This document shows, piece by piece, positions 1 to 4,965 of a stretch of 7,891 bases of DNA (its first letter is position 1; each line of letters starts with the position of its first letter). The stretch is from positions 1 to 7,891 of the forward strand of contig CANHEC010000088.1 of NCBI GenBank assembly GCA_947459455.1, given 5' to 3'. The notes under the pieces are model-generated. The model had not been told where the DNA came from. It did no database searches and worked only from the letters and a program-made list of their open reading frames with translations. Position numbers and translations under genes: made by a program. The DNA comes from Chitinophagaceae bacterium. Lineage in GTDB: Bacteria; Bacteroidota; Bacteroidia; Chitinophagales; Chitinophagaceae.

Positions 1-1
1 G

Positions 2-74
2 AGCGGAAGACGAGATTCGAACCCGCGACCCTCACCTTGGCAAGGTGATGCTCTACCAGCTGAGCTACTTCCGC
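2..74 (-). tRNA. tRNA-Gly (anticodon GCC)
   Basis: The reverse complement folds into a complete 73-nt cloverleaf. A 7-bp acceptor stem (GCGGAAG with CTTCCGC) is followed by a U discriminator. The D-arm is GCTC/GAGC, the anticodon stem TCACC/GGTGA encloses loop TTGCCAA, and the T-arm carries TTCGAAT. The anticodon GCC lies at 41-39 and reads GGC and GGT codons. Only one base remains beyond the discriminator, so whether CCA is encoded cannot be seen. It is the last minus-strand gene visible on the left, downstream of the 69-residue membrane protein gene, but it has its own promoter. Confidence 0.97.
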
Positions 75-132
75 ATATCGCTTCTTGCTTTGCAAGTCGC
101 TTTCCAGAACTGTCCCGTTTTTTTCGGGAGTG

Positions 133-163
133 CAAAAATAGGCGTCGAACTATTTCTGCCAAA
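133..163 (-). promoter_or_regulatory. Bacteroidota-type promoter of tRNA-Gly
   Basis: On the minus strand TTTG (163-160) is followed after 19 nt by TATTTTTG (140-133), an exact match to the TTTG / TAnnTTTG consensus for the primary sigma factor of this phylum. Transcription should start near 126-129, giving a leader of about 50 nt before the mature tRNA. That leader contains two small hairpins: TCCCG/CGGGA around seven A residues (113-129), and CTTGC/GCAAG (84-96). The -33 element lies just past the stop codon of the upstream small gene. Confidence 0.8.
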
Positions 164-170
164 TATTTTT

Positions 171-380
171 TTAGCTCTTGTATTTGGGCGTGTACTGGGT
201 GCTCTCAGGTACTTCTACCTTCGGCTTTCCCTTGTAGCGGGTGGTGTACAAATAGCCGCTGCAGCCCGCTACAAATCCAAGCAGGGTAAATACCTGTACA
301 TAAAACAGAAAACGGCTGGTTTTTACCCAGTTCCGGCCAAACTCTTTGTCGTGGAGCTGATGCTGAGATTGTTGCGCCAT
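171..380 (-). CDS. Small single-span membrane protein, function unknown
   Basis: This is a 69-residue protein that I do not recognise as a named family. It has a polar N-terminus (about residues 1-21, rich in Gln and His), one hydrophobic segment (about 24-45, FLFYVQVFTLLGFVAGCSGY), then a basic tail containing RYKGKPK and Pro/Thr/Tyr-rich residues. The segment holds one Cys but no convincing lipobox near the N-terminus. I chose the ATG at 380 rather than the TTG at 407 because the TTG lies inside the promoter -7 element. The gene is divergent from the histidine kinase and is followed on the same strand by tRNA-Gly. Coding status is inferred from the sensible protein layout, the well placed promoter and the tidy fit between neighbours. 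Confidence 0.7.
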   Translation of the reverse strand: MAQQSQHQLHDKEFGRNWVKTSRFLFYVQVFTLLGFVAGCSGYLYTTRYKGKPKVEVPESTQYTPKYKS

Positions 381-404
381 GTGTCGATTTTGCAATAGTG
401 GCTG

Positions 405-412
405 CAAAAATA
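405..412 (-). promoter_or_regulatory. -7 promoter element of the small membrane protein gene
   Basis: TATTTTTG on the minus strand matches TAnnTTTG exactly and ends 24 nt before the ATG at 380, implying a leader of roughly 18-20 nt. I see no clear TTTG at the -33 position, so this is a partial promoter match. Confidence 0.5.
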
Positions 413-499
413 AGGGGCCAGTATATATGAACCTACACGCTTTCGCACATATACACAGCTCGCTCCGCAGGTTGTATTCGTCACAGTTATCTTCGGCCT

Positions 500-1657
500 A
501 TGCTCAATCGGCTTTTACATTGGCGCAGCTTGTTTGTAGTGCTGGCATTGGCCATCATTGGCAGCACGGTGTGGTACACCCGCTATGTAGCGGGCAAAAT
601 CATAGATGAAGAACGCCAGCGGGTAGAAGAATGGGTACAAGCCAATAGGCTGATGCAGCAGTCCGACAATCCGGAGGCCATTTCGCTGGCCAATCTGGTG
701 ATAGTAGACAATGAAGACATGCCCCTGATAGCCACCGATGAGCAAAACCGGGTGGTCGATCATCGCAATCTTGATAGCGCAGCACTCGCGGCCGATTCTA
801 CCTACCTCTATCGCCAGCTGGCACGACTGCAGGCCGAAAATCAGCCCATCGACTGGGTTATCAGCGATAGCCCCCGCCTGCTGTACAAAGTATACTACGG
901 CAATACCCGCCTGCTCACCGAGGTGCAGTATTACCCACTGGCGCAGTTGTTGGTAGTCGCCATTTTTATAGCCCTGCTGCTGGCCCTGCTGCGTACCCAA
1001 AGCCGCAGCACCCAAAACCAGCTGTGGGCAGGCCTGGCCAAAGAAACAGCCCACCAAATGGGTACTCCCATTACCAGCCTGCGTGGCTGGGTCGAAATGC
1101 TGCGTGAGCAGCAGGTGAACCCCGAACTGGTGGCTGAGCTGGAAAAAGATGTGGACCGCCTGAAACTGGTAAGCGATCGCTTTGCCAAAATTGGGTCGGC
1201 GCCGCAGTTGGAGCCTACCGATCTGTCGGCTCTCGTGTCTGATATGGTGGCGTATATGCGGCGCCGGGCTCCTGGCAGCATCAATTTTGTATGGCAGCCG
1301 CCGGCTGGCCAGTGGCAGGTCCGTTTGTCGGCTACTCTGGTCAATTGGGTGCTCGAAAACCTGCTGAAAAACGCCCTCGACGCCATGGACGGCGCCGGCT
1401 CCATTACCCTGCAACTCGATTCCAACGGCCAACAAGTGTGGCTCGATGTGACCGATACCGGCAAAGGCATTGCCACCGCTCATCTGGGCCGTGTTTTTGC
1501 CCCCGGCTTTACCACCAAAAAGCGGGGCTGGGGCCTCGGCCTTACGCTCAGCAAGCGCATCGTAGAGCAGTACCACGGCGGCCAGTTGTTCGTAAAGCAG
1601 TCTGAGCCGGGTGTGGGTACCACCTTCCGCATGCTGCTACCCATTGGCCTCGCCTAG
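500..1657 (+). CDS. Membrane sensor histidine kinase, HQMGTP type
   Basis: This 385-residue kinase should autophosphorylate on His and pass phosphate to a response regulator. Transmembrane helices at about residues 10-27 and 148-165 bracket a periplasmic sensor region of about 120 residues with no recognised fold. No HAMP domain is evident; the dimerisation helix follows the second helix directly. The H-box is AKETAHQMGTPITSL with phosphoacceptor H185. The ATPase domain shows the N-box (ENLLKN, N287 and N291), G1 (DTGKGI, 319-324), F-box (FAPGFTTK) and G2 (GWGLGL, 343-348), so it looks active. The residue after H185 is Gln, not the Glu/Asp usual in HisKA kinases; KETAHQ(L/M)GTP is a familiar Bacteroidota variant. 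No response regulator gene is adjacent, so the partner is elsewhere. The ATG at 500 is the natural start: the protein begins with the short basic stretch expected before helix 1. The ligand is unknown. Confidence 0.93.
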   Translation: MLNRLLHWRSLFVVLALAIIGSTVWYTRYVAGKIIDEERQRVEEWVQANRLMQQSDNPEAISLANLVIVDNEDMPLIATDEQNRVVDHRNLDSAALAADSTYLYRQLARLQAENQPIDWVISDSPRLLYKVYYGNTRLLTEVQYYPLAQLLVVAIFIALLLALLRTQSRSTQNQLWAGLAKETAHQMGTPITSLRGWVEMLREQQVNPELVAELEKDVDRLKLVSDRFAKIGSAPQLEPTDLSALVSDMVAYMRRRAPGSINFVWQPPAGQWQVRLSATLVNWVLENLLKNALDAMDGAGSITLQLDSNGQQVWLDVTDTGKGIATAHLGRVFAPGFTTKKRGWGLGLTLSKRIVEQYHGGQLFVKQSEPGVGTTFRMLLPIGLA

Positions 1658-1672
1658 CCATTTCAAAAACAG

Positions 1673-1704
1673 TTTGGAAGATTTCCGGCGTGCATTGATA
1701 TTTG
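1673..1704 (+). promoter_or_regulatory. Promoter of tRNA-Leu
   Basis: TTTG at 1673-1676 is followed after 20 nt by GATATTTG (1697-1704), which matches TAnnTTTG except for the first base. The -7 element ends 9 nt before the tRNA, so the primary transcript would have almost no leader. It lies just after the kinase stop codon, so the tRNA need not depend on kinase transcription. Confidence 0.65.
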
Positions 1705-1713
1705 CAGCCCGTT

Positions 1714-1797
1714 GCCCAGGTGTTGAAACTGGTAGACAAGCCACTTTGAGGTGGTGGTGCCCGCAAGGGCGTGCTGGTTCGAATCCAGTCTTGGGCA
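1714..1797 (+). tRNA. tRNA-Leu (anticodon GAG)
   Basis: This is an 84-nt class II tRNA. The acceptor stem is GCCCAGG with CTTGGGC and discriminator A1797; CCA is not encoded, since CGA follows. The anticodon stem CCACT/GGTGG encloses loop TTGAGGT, giving GAG at 1748-1750, which reads CTC and CTT. A long variable arm GCCC-GCAA-GGGC (1759-1770) confirms the Leu/Ser class, and the overall layout resembles E. coli tRNA-Leu(GAG). The T-arm is GCTGG-TTCGAAT-CCAGT. Its last 16 nt are duplicated at 1946-1961. Confidence 0.96.
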
Positions 1798-1838
1798 CGA
1801 ATGCCTTGCCGACCCAGTCGGCAGGGCATTATTTTTTT
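1782..1838 (+). repeat. Direct repeat, copy 1 (tRNA-Leu 3' end plus terminator)
   Basis: This copy covers the last 16 nt of tRNA-Leu, from within the T-loop through the discriminator, plus the whole terminator. It recurs at 1946-2001 at a constant offset of 164 bp, with one substitution in the terminator loop (C1814 to T1978) and one T fewer in the T-tract. Identity starts abruptly at AATCC in the T-loop and ends at the T-tract. Confidence 0.93.
1800..1838 (+). terminator. Intrinsic terminator of tRNA-Leu
   Basis: A 14-bp stem (1800-1813 with 1817-1830, one G-U pair, loop CCA) is followed by A and seven T residues (1832-1838). It begins two bases after the tRNA 3' end. Its last four stem bases and T-tract also form the left arm of the palindrome at 1827-1880. 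Confidence 0.92.
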
Positions 1839-1880
1839 GGCGCATTTGAGCTTGCTCAATCCTGCGTCAAAAAAATAATG
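1827..1880. repeat. 54-bp imperfect palindrome overlapping the terminator tail
   Basis: The outer arms 1827-1839 and 1868-1880 are perfectly complementary over 13 bp (CATTATTTTTTTG with its reverse complement). A middle stem pairs 1840-1844 with 1863-1867, including one G-T pair. An inner stem pairs TTGAG (1846-1850) with CTCAA (1855-1859). The left arm is the 3' foot and T-tract of the tRNA-Leu terminator, so the right arm is an inverted copy of that tail. Role unknown. Confidence 0.85.
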
Positions 1881-1883
1881 ACC

Positions 1884-1950
1884 GCTTTGCGATAGCAAAG
1901 CAAAGGCTTCGGGTAAGACCTCCTTTTTTGGATCGCCATTTTGGCAATCC
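1884..1950. other. Three further hairpins between the repeat copies
   Basis: GCTTTGC-GATA-GCAAAGC (1884-1901) is a perfect 7-bp stem. AGGCTT (1904-1909) pairs with AAG-CCT (1915-1921, one bulged A) and is followed by CC and six T residues (1924-1929), a weak terminator shape. GGAT-C-GCCA (1930-1938) pairs with TGGC-A-ATCC (1942-1950) with one mismatch and a 3-nt loop; its right arm runs into the start of repeat copy 2. I see no credible open reading frame in this stretch. Confidence 0.7.
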
Positions 1951-2001
1951 AGTCTTGGGCACGAATGCCTTGCCGACTCAGTCGGCAGGGCATTATTTTT
2001 T
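1946..2001 (+). repeat. Direct repeat, copy 2: orphan tRNA-Leu 3' end and terminator
   Basis: This is a near-identical copy of 1782-1838, one substitution and one T shorter, with no tRNA body in front of it. The bases immediately upstream (TTTTGGC) do not resemble the T-arm that precedes copy 1. The layout fits a displaced tRNA 3' end such as integration at a tRNA gene leaves, or a tandem tRNA copy that lost its 5' part. Confidence 0.92.
1964..2001 (+). terminator. Second copy of the tRNA-Leu terminator
   Basis: The 14-bp stem is the same as in the first copy, with loop TCA instead of CCA, followed by A and six T residues. It should still stop plus-strand transcription. In the minus direction it lacks a T-tract after the stem, so it is not a good terminator for the lysoplasmalogenase operon. 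Confidence 0.85.
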
Positions 2002-2008
2002 GGGGCTG

Positions 2009-2137
2009 TCAGCAGTAGTGCATGACCGGGCAGTTGTTCCGGCTATTACGGGCTCCGCTGGCGCTCCGGTGCGCCGCCTTGTGGTCGCCGCACCAGGCCC
2101 TGCATATCCGGCAGCCCTTCATCTGCACCGCTGCCAT
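2009..2137 (-). CDS. Possible 42-residue Cys/His-rich peptide (weak)
   Basis: This frame starts at an ATG 23 bp after the lysoplasmalogenase stop and ends just before the second terminator copy. The 42-residue product has five Cys and three His, arranged as CRICRAWCGDH near the N-terminus and NCPVMHYC at the very end, which could be a metal site or disulfides. Most third codon positions are G or C in this frame; one of the other two minus-strand frames has an early stop. I know no family for it, and short GC-rich frames arise by chance. If real, it would be the third gene of the operon read from 3836. Confidence 0.27.
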   Translation of the reverse strand: MAAVQMKGCRICRAWCGDHKAAHRSASGARNSRNNCPVMHYC

Positions 2138-2160
2138 CCGCTGTTTGGCTGGTTCTGCTA

Positions 2161-2865
2161 TCAGCTGGTTGTTTTTTCGGCCGCTATCCGCACTATTGCT
2201 TGCAGCAGCAGCCACTGCGCCGCTCCGTACGTGGCCATTATCAGCAGGCCCGCCCCGGCAAACGGCATCGCAAACTTGTTCAGCGCCAGCACCGAGTCAG
2301 ACGCTACAAACAGCATTGCGCCCCACAGCAGCCAGGCGCTTGCCGGCTTGCGCAGGCGGGGTGCCAGTGCCATAGCGGTTATCAGCATCAGGCTTATGAT
2401 AGCGGTATACACCACCACAGGTGGTAGCAGATTGCCCAGGTGGGGCCACAGCAGGGCCAGCATGCCCACTGCGTAGGCACTTACCAGCAAAAAGGCCAGC
2501 ACCGGTGCAGGTGCTGCACCCGGCTGCACCTGCCGGTACAGGCGGGCCATACCTGCTATGTAGCATACATGCGCCAGCAAAAAACCGCCCAGTCCCAGCA
2601 TAAACCACAGCGGCTCATCGCCCCACAGCAGGGCTGTATCGCCCCAGCAGCTCAGCAGCAGGGCGGCTACCCACCACCCAGTCAGTGGCAGGCGCTGCAA
2701 GGTGCGCTCCTGCCACAGTATCAGCAGCAGGCAGGGCATCAGTAGCGGTTTGCAAAAGGTATGCAGCCACGGCCAGCCCAGCAGTGGACCAGCACTATCC
2801 GCCAGCAGCAGTAGCAGGTACAGCAGCGTCAGGCGTTGGTTGGGCTTGCTCAGGCTACTCCACAT
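2161..2865 (-). CDS. YhhN/TMEM86-family membrane protein, putative lysoplasmalogenase
   Basis: This is a 234-residue, very hydrophobic protein with about eight membrane helices, the usual size for the YhhN/TMEM86 family. Characterised members cleave the vinyl-ether bond of lysoplasmalogens, releasing a fatty aldehyde and a glycerophospholipid head. Family hallmarks are present in order: FCKPLLMP (37-44), SCWGDTALL (72-80), FLLAHVCYIAGM (95-106), VVYTAIISLM (151-160), FVASDSVLALNKF (186-198) and YGAAQWLL (213-220). The charged residues inside helices, K39, D76 and D190, are the likely functional positions. The ATG at 2865 lies 23 bp after the stop of the HU/SPOR gene, so the two are probably co-transcribed. 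Plasmalogens are mostly reported from anaerobes, so the true substrate here is uncertain. Confidence 0.85.
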   Translation of the reverse strand: MWSSLSKPNQRLTLLYLLLLLADSAGPLLGWPWLHTFCKPLLMPCLLLILWQERTLQRLPLTGWWVAALLLSCWGDTALLWGDEPLWFMLGLGGFLLAHVCYIAGMARLYRQVQPGAAPAPVLAFLLVSAYAVGMLALLWPHLGNLLPPVVVYTAIISLMLITAMALAPRLRKPASAWLLWGAMLFVASDSVLALNKFAMPFAGAGLLIMATYGAAQWLLLQAIVRIAAEKTTS

Positions 2866-2888
2866 GCGGCTGTCAGGTGGTTTATTGG

Positions 2889-3836
2889 CTATTGAATGGG
2901 CTCAATAGTAATGCCGCGGGCAAAAAAGGATTGGTAGTACTGCTTTTTGGCTGCTGTATCTGCCGTACGTGCCTGAAAGCGGGTCACGATGCGATAGACA
3001 CCGTTTGCACTATCCAGCTCCATCGGCATGGCGTAGCTTTTGTATTTGGCATTGTACAGGCTATCGGCCCGGCGGCGGCTGCTTATTTTCAGTATTACCG
3101 CTTTCCAGTTGTACAAAGTGTTGGTGTCGCCAGCGGCGGGGGCACTTGCCACGTTATCGTTGGCTACCTGCATGTTGGTGTCGGGTGCCAGGGGGCGCAG
3201 GGCGCTGGTATCAGCACTCAGGTCAGTAGCACTCAGGCCCGAATCTGTAGCTACTACTGCTGTATCAGTTTCACCTCCTATACCTGATTTGTAGATCCAC
3301 CAGCCAATGGCCAGCACCGCTATAGCAGCCAGGGCCACCAGTACACCCCGCAAGGTTTTATTGCGTTGCTCTGTTTGTTCTTCTGCCTCTTTTTCGGCCG
3401 CATAGTCTGCAGCTGTTTTTTGGTACCGTTCCCTAAACTTCGGGGCAGGTCCGTCTTCTTTTGAGGCAATGAAATAGCCGGCAGTCATCACCAGGGTGCC
3501 GTTTTTTTGCTTGGCAATGGTGCCCAGTCCCTTCAGTTCTACAGGGTTGCCAATGTTCAAAAACTGCGAGGCCATGCTCAGATAGGCCTCTACATCGTTT
3601 TCGGCCAGCGAGGCTATTTTACCGCGCTGCTCGGCATAGTATTGTACAAAAGCCGGCGTAGTCACAGCCGTCTTCTGATGAATGAATTCGAGCCCCTGTA
3701 TGGGTGTCAGCTTGTGTTTTTGCAGGTATTCGCTGTCGGGTATGGCATCCAGCAGTTTGATGGTGCCAATGCCTTGCAGTGAAATTTCGCCGTGCTGGTA
3801 TACAAATCGGGTAATAAGTTGATCAACGGTAGCCAT
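2889..3836 (-). CDS. HU-CCDC81-type DNA-binding domain, membrane span and C-terminal SPOR domain
   Basis: This 315-residue protein is probably a membrane anchor linking DNA or a cytoplasmic partner to peptidoglycan. Residues 1-125 look like the paired bacterial CCDC81-type HU/IHF-superfamily domains. Each carries a typical turn, QGIGTIKL (21-28) and KGLGTIAKQ (102-110). A charged linker (about 129-160) precedes one transmembrane helix (164-182). A Thr/Asp/Ala-rich periplasmic linker (187-238) leads to a SPOR-like repeat (about 240-315), the fold that binds denuded glycan strands at division sites. I start at the ATG at 3836, giving MATVDQLITRF. An upstream in-frame ATG at 3920 would add 28 residues unlike the family and would run through the promoter. 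The domain assignment rests on recognition of the family pattern. It is the first gene of an operon with the lysoplasmalogenase. Confidence 0.85.
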   Translation of the reverse strand: MATVDQLITRFVYQHGEISLQGIGTIKLLDAIPDSEYLQKHKLTPIQGLEFIHQKTAVTTPAFVQYYAEQRGKIASLAENDVEAYLSMASQFLNIGNPVELKGLGTIAKQKNGTLVMTAGYFIASKEDGPAPKFRERYQKTAADYAAEKEAEEQTEQRNKTLRGVLVALAAIAVLAIGWWIYKSGIGGETDTAVVATDSGLSATDLSADTSALRPLAPDTNMQVANDNVASAPAAGDTNTLYNWKAVILKISSRRRADSLYNAKYKSYAMPMELDSANGVYRIVTRFQARTADTAAKKQYYQSFFARGITIEPIQ

Positions 3837-3874
3837 GATGCCAGTAAGAAGAGTGCTTGCTAAAAATGAATGAG

Positions 3875-3882
3875 CGAAGGTA
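3875..3882 (-). promoter_or_regulatory. Probable -7 element for the HU/SPOR operon
   Basis: TACCTTCG on the minus strand matches TAnnTTTG except for one base and would start transcription about 30 nt before the ATG at 3836. A T-run (GTTTTCG) lies about 17-19 nt upstream, a poor -33 match. Confidence 0.45.
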
Positions 3883-4005
3883 GCAGAAAGCGGCCGCCGA
3901 AAACCCGCCGGCCCGTGCAAAATAAGCTGGCAAAACCATTTCTTAAAATTGATTTGGCAGCAGCCTGCAGGCGCCGGCCGCTGGCAGTTCGGAGGGCTAA
4001 ACCAT

Positions 4006-4013
4006 TACATTTG
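4006..4013 (+). promoter_or_regulatory. -7 promoter element of the small membrane protein / FKBP operon
   Basis: TACATTTG is an exact TAnnTTTG match and ends only 6 nt before the ATG at 4020. The predicted transcription start therefore falls at or just before the start codon, implying a leaderless or nearly leaderless mRNA. No convincing -33 TTTG is visible. Confidence 0.55.
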
Positions 4014-4019
4014 CTGCCT

Positions 4020-4370
4020 ATGCTCACCCCCCGCGAACAACAGTTTCTGGAGTACTGGCGCCAAAACCGCGACCGGCAAAAAAAACTGCTGTACCAGTTG
4101 GGGGTCGGGCTGCCGTTAGGATTGGTCATGGGCGCCGTCATTCTTACCAACTTTTTTTCGGGTTGGTACAAGCGGGCCGATATGATCGCCAACAGCCAGT
4201 TCAATCCGGTGGTGCTGTATGTAGCGGTTGTCATCATCGCCGTGTTCATTGCGGTGTTTTCAAAAAAACACCAATGGGATCAGCAGGAACAGCGCTACCT
4301 GGAGCTACTGGAAAAGCAAAAACGGATCAACCACGAGCAAACTGAAACAGAAAAAAGCGAAAATCAATAG
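4020..4370 (+). CDS. Small two-TM membrane protein, function unknown
   Basis: This is a 116-residue protein resembling a conserved uncharacterised Bacteroidota membrane protein; no function is known to me. The N-terminus is charged (LTPREQQFLEYWRQNRDRQKK). Helix 1 is about 28-46, followed by a short loop SGWYKRADMIANSQFNP (47-63), then helix 2 at about 64-80. The C-terminal tail is highly charged and probably coiled (KKHQWDQQEQRYLELLEKQK, 82-101). Both ends are probably cytoplasmic. An in-frame ATG at 3870 would add 50 basic, low-complexity residues that run through the divergent promoter region, so I chose 4020, where the protein-like sequence begins. Its stop is separated by one base from the FKBP start, so the pair is co-transcribed and probably translationally coupled. 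Confidence 0.85.
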   Translation: MLTPREQQFLEYWRQNRDRQKKLLYQLGVGLPLGLVMGAVILTNFFSGWYKRADMIANSQFNPVVLYVAVVIIAVFIAVFSKKHQWDQQEQRYLELLEKQKRINHEQTETEKSENQ

Positions 4371-4371
4371 C

Positions 4372-4881
4372 ATGAACCGTAAAGTATGGAAGCTGGCAAT
4401 AGCCGGCGTGTTAATGGGCGCATGGGCGTTGCTGTTTGCCGGCTGTACCAAAGACACCAACAGCAACAATTGTACGCCGCAAGATGTGTCGGTAGAAGAA
4501 CCAGCAATCAAAGCTTTTGCTACCGCCAATGGCATCAATGCTACCCGTACCAATCGTGGTCTGTACTACGAAATCATACGACCGGGTGCGACGGGGCGGC
4601 CTACTGTCAATAGCATCGTGTACGTCACTTACAAAGGCACCTTACTCGATGGGCGGGTGTTCGATCAGCAAACTAACCCCGGCCGCACCGGTTTTCAGCT
4701 CAATGGGCTTATTGAGGGCTGGAAGCTTGGTATTCCGCTGATTGGCAAGGGCGGCGCTATCAAGTTGATGATACCCAGTGCACTGGGCTATGGCTGCAAG
4801 GGCAGCGGCGATACTTCTTCTATCATCAAGCCCAACCTGCCTTTGTACTTCGAAATCGAGCTGGTCGATTTTTTTAACTAA
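4372..4881 (+). CDS. FKBP-type peptidyl-prolyl cis-trans isomerase, lipoprotein
   Basis: This 169-residue enzyme isomerises Xaa-Pro bonds, probably while helping proteins fold in the periplasm. Residues 1-24 are a lipoprotein signal peptide with lipobox LFAGC, so C25 would be lipidated. The FKBP domain (about 76-168) has the expected binding-pocket residues by alignment to FKBP12: Y87, F97 and D98 (GRVFD), F108, L113-I114 (Leu replaces the usual Val), W117, Y140 (ALGYG) and F160. C34 and C142 are the only other Cys and could form a disulfide; this is inference. The start codon is one base after the upstream stop. An upstream in-frame ATG at 4228 lies inside that gene and would spoil the signal peptide. 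A terminator follows 27 bp downstream. Confidence 0.93.
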   Translation: MNRKVWKLAIAGVLMGAWALLFAGCTKDTNSNNCTPQDVSVEEPAIKAFATANGINATRTNRGLYYEIIRPGATGRPTVNSIVYVTYKGTLLDGRVFDQQTNPGRTGFQLNGLIEGWKLGIPLIGKGGAIKLMIPSALGYGCKGSGDTSSIIKPNLPLYFEIELVDFFN

Positions 4882-4908
4882 GCCTATTTCTGCGGCAAAT
4901 AAATTTAG

Positions 4909-4940
4909 AATGGCATGCACCCTGCATGCCATTTATTTTT
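4909..4940 (+). terminator. Intrinsic terminator after the FKBP gene
   Basis: A perfect 11-bp stem (4909-4919 with 4923-4933, AATGGCATGCA arm, loop CCC) is followed by TATTTTT. The T-tract is shared with the -7 promoter element assigned to the serine ammonia-lyase gene. Confidence 0.88.
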
Positions 4941-4941
4941 G
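4934..4941 (+). promoter_or_regulatory. -7 promoter element of L-serine ammonia-lyase
   Basis: TATTTTTG is an exact TAnnTTTG match made from the T-tract of the preceding terminator. It lies 24 nt before the ATG at 4966, giving a leader of about 18-20 nt. The -33 position would fall in the terminator stem, where only a TGG near 4911 fits weakly. Confidence 0.5.
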
Positions 4942-4965
4942 GGCCAATATCAATCATTGCTTGCC

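Noticed and set aside
113..129. Hairpin TCCCG/CGGGA around seven A/T residues, considered as a terminator for the 69-residue gene
   Set aside because: Only five pairs, with the T-run in the loop rather than after the stem, and on the minus strand the loop is A-rich. It lies just after the tRNA-Gly start site and is better seen as part of its leader.
488..495. TATCTTCG as a -7 element for the histidine kinase
   Set aside because: It ends four bases before the ATG, so transcription would begin at or inside the start codon, and there is no -33 match. The kinase promoter remains unassigned.
515..1576. A 353-codon open frame antisense to the histidine kinase
   Set aside because: The kinase on the other strand has every expected motif. 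The antisense product has no recognisable domain and is a by-product of the kinase's codon composition.
1548..1898. Minus and plus frames of about 90-116 codons crossing tRNA-Leu
   Set aside because: They span a tRNA and its terminator, so they cannot be real coding sequences.
1782..2001. CRISPR array
   Set aside because: There are only two repeat copies, each containing a tRNA end and a terminator, with no regular spacer series and no cas gene.
1928..2476. A 182-codon plus-strand frame
   Set aside because: It begins inside the hairpin stack, reads through the duplicated tRNA end and terminator, then runs antisense to the lysoplasmalogenase; its composition is not protein-like.
2685..3287. 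A 200-codon plus-strand frame
   Set aside because: It is antisense to two well supported genes, rich in Ala, Gly and Cys, and without domain features.
3944..3951. TAAAATTG as an alternative -7 element for the gene at 4020
   Set aside because: One consensus base is missing and there is no -33 element; TACATTTG at 4006 is the better match.
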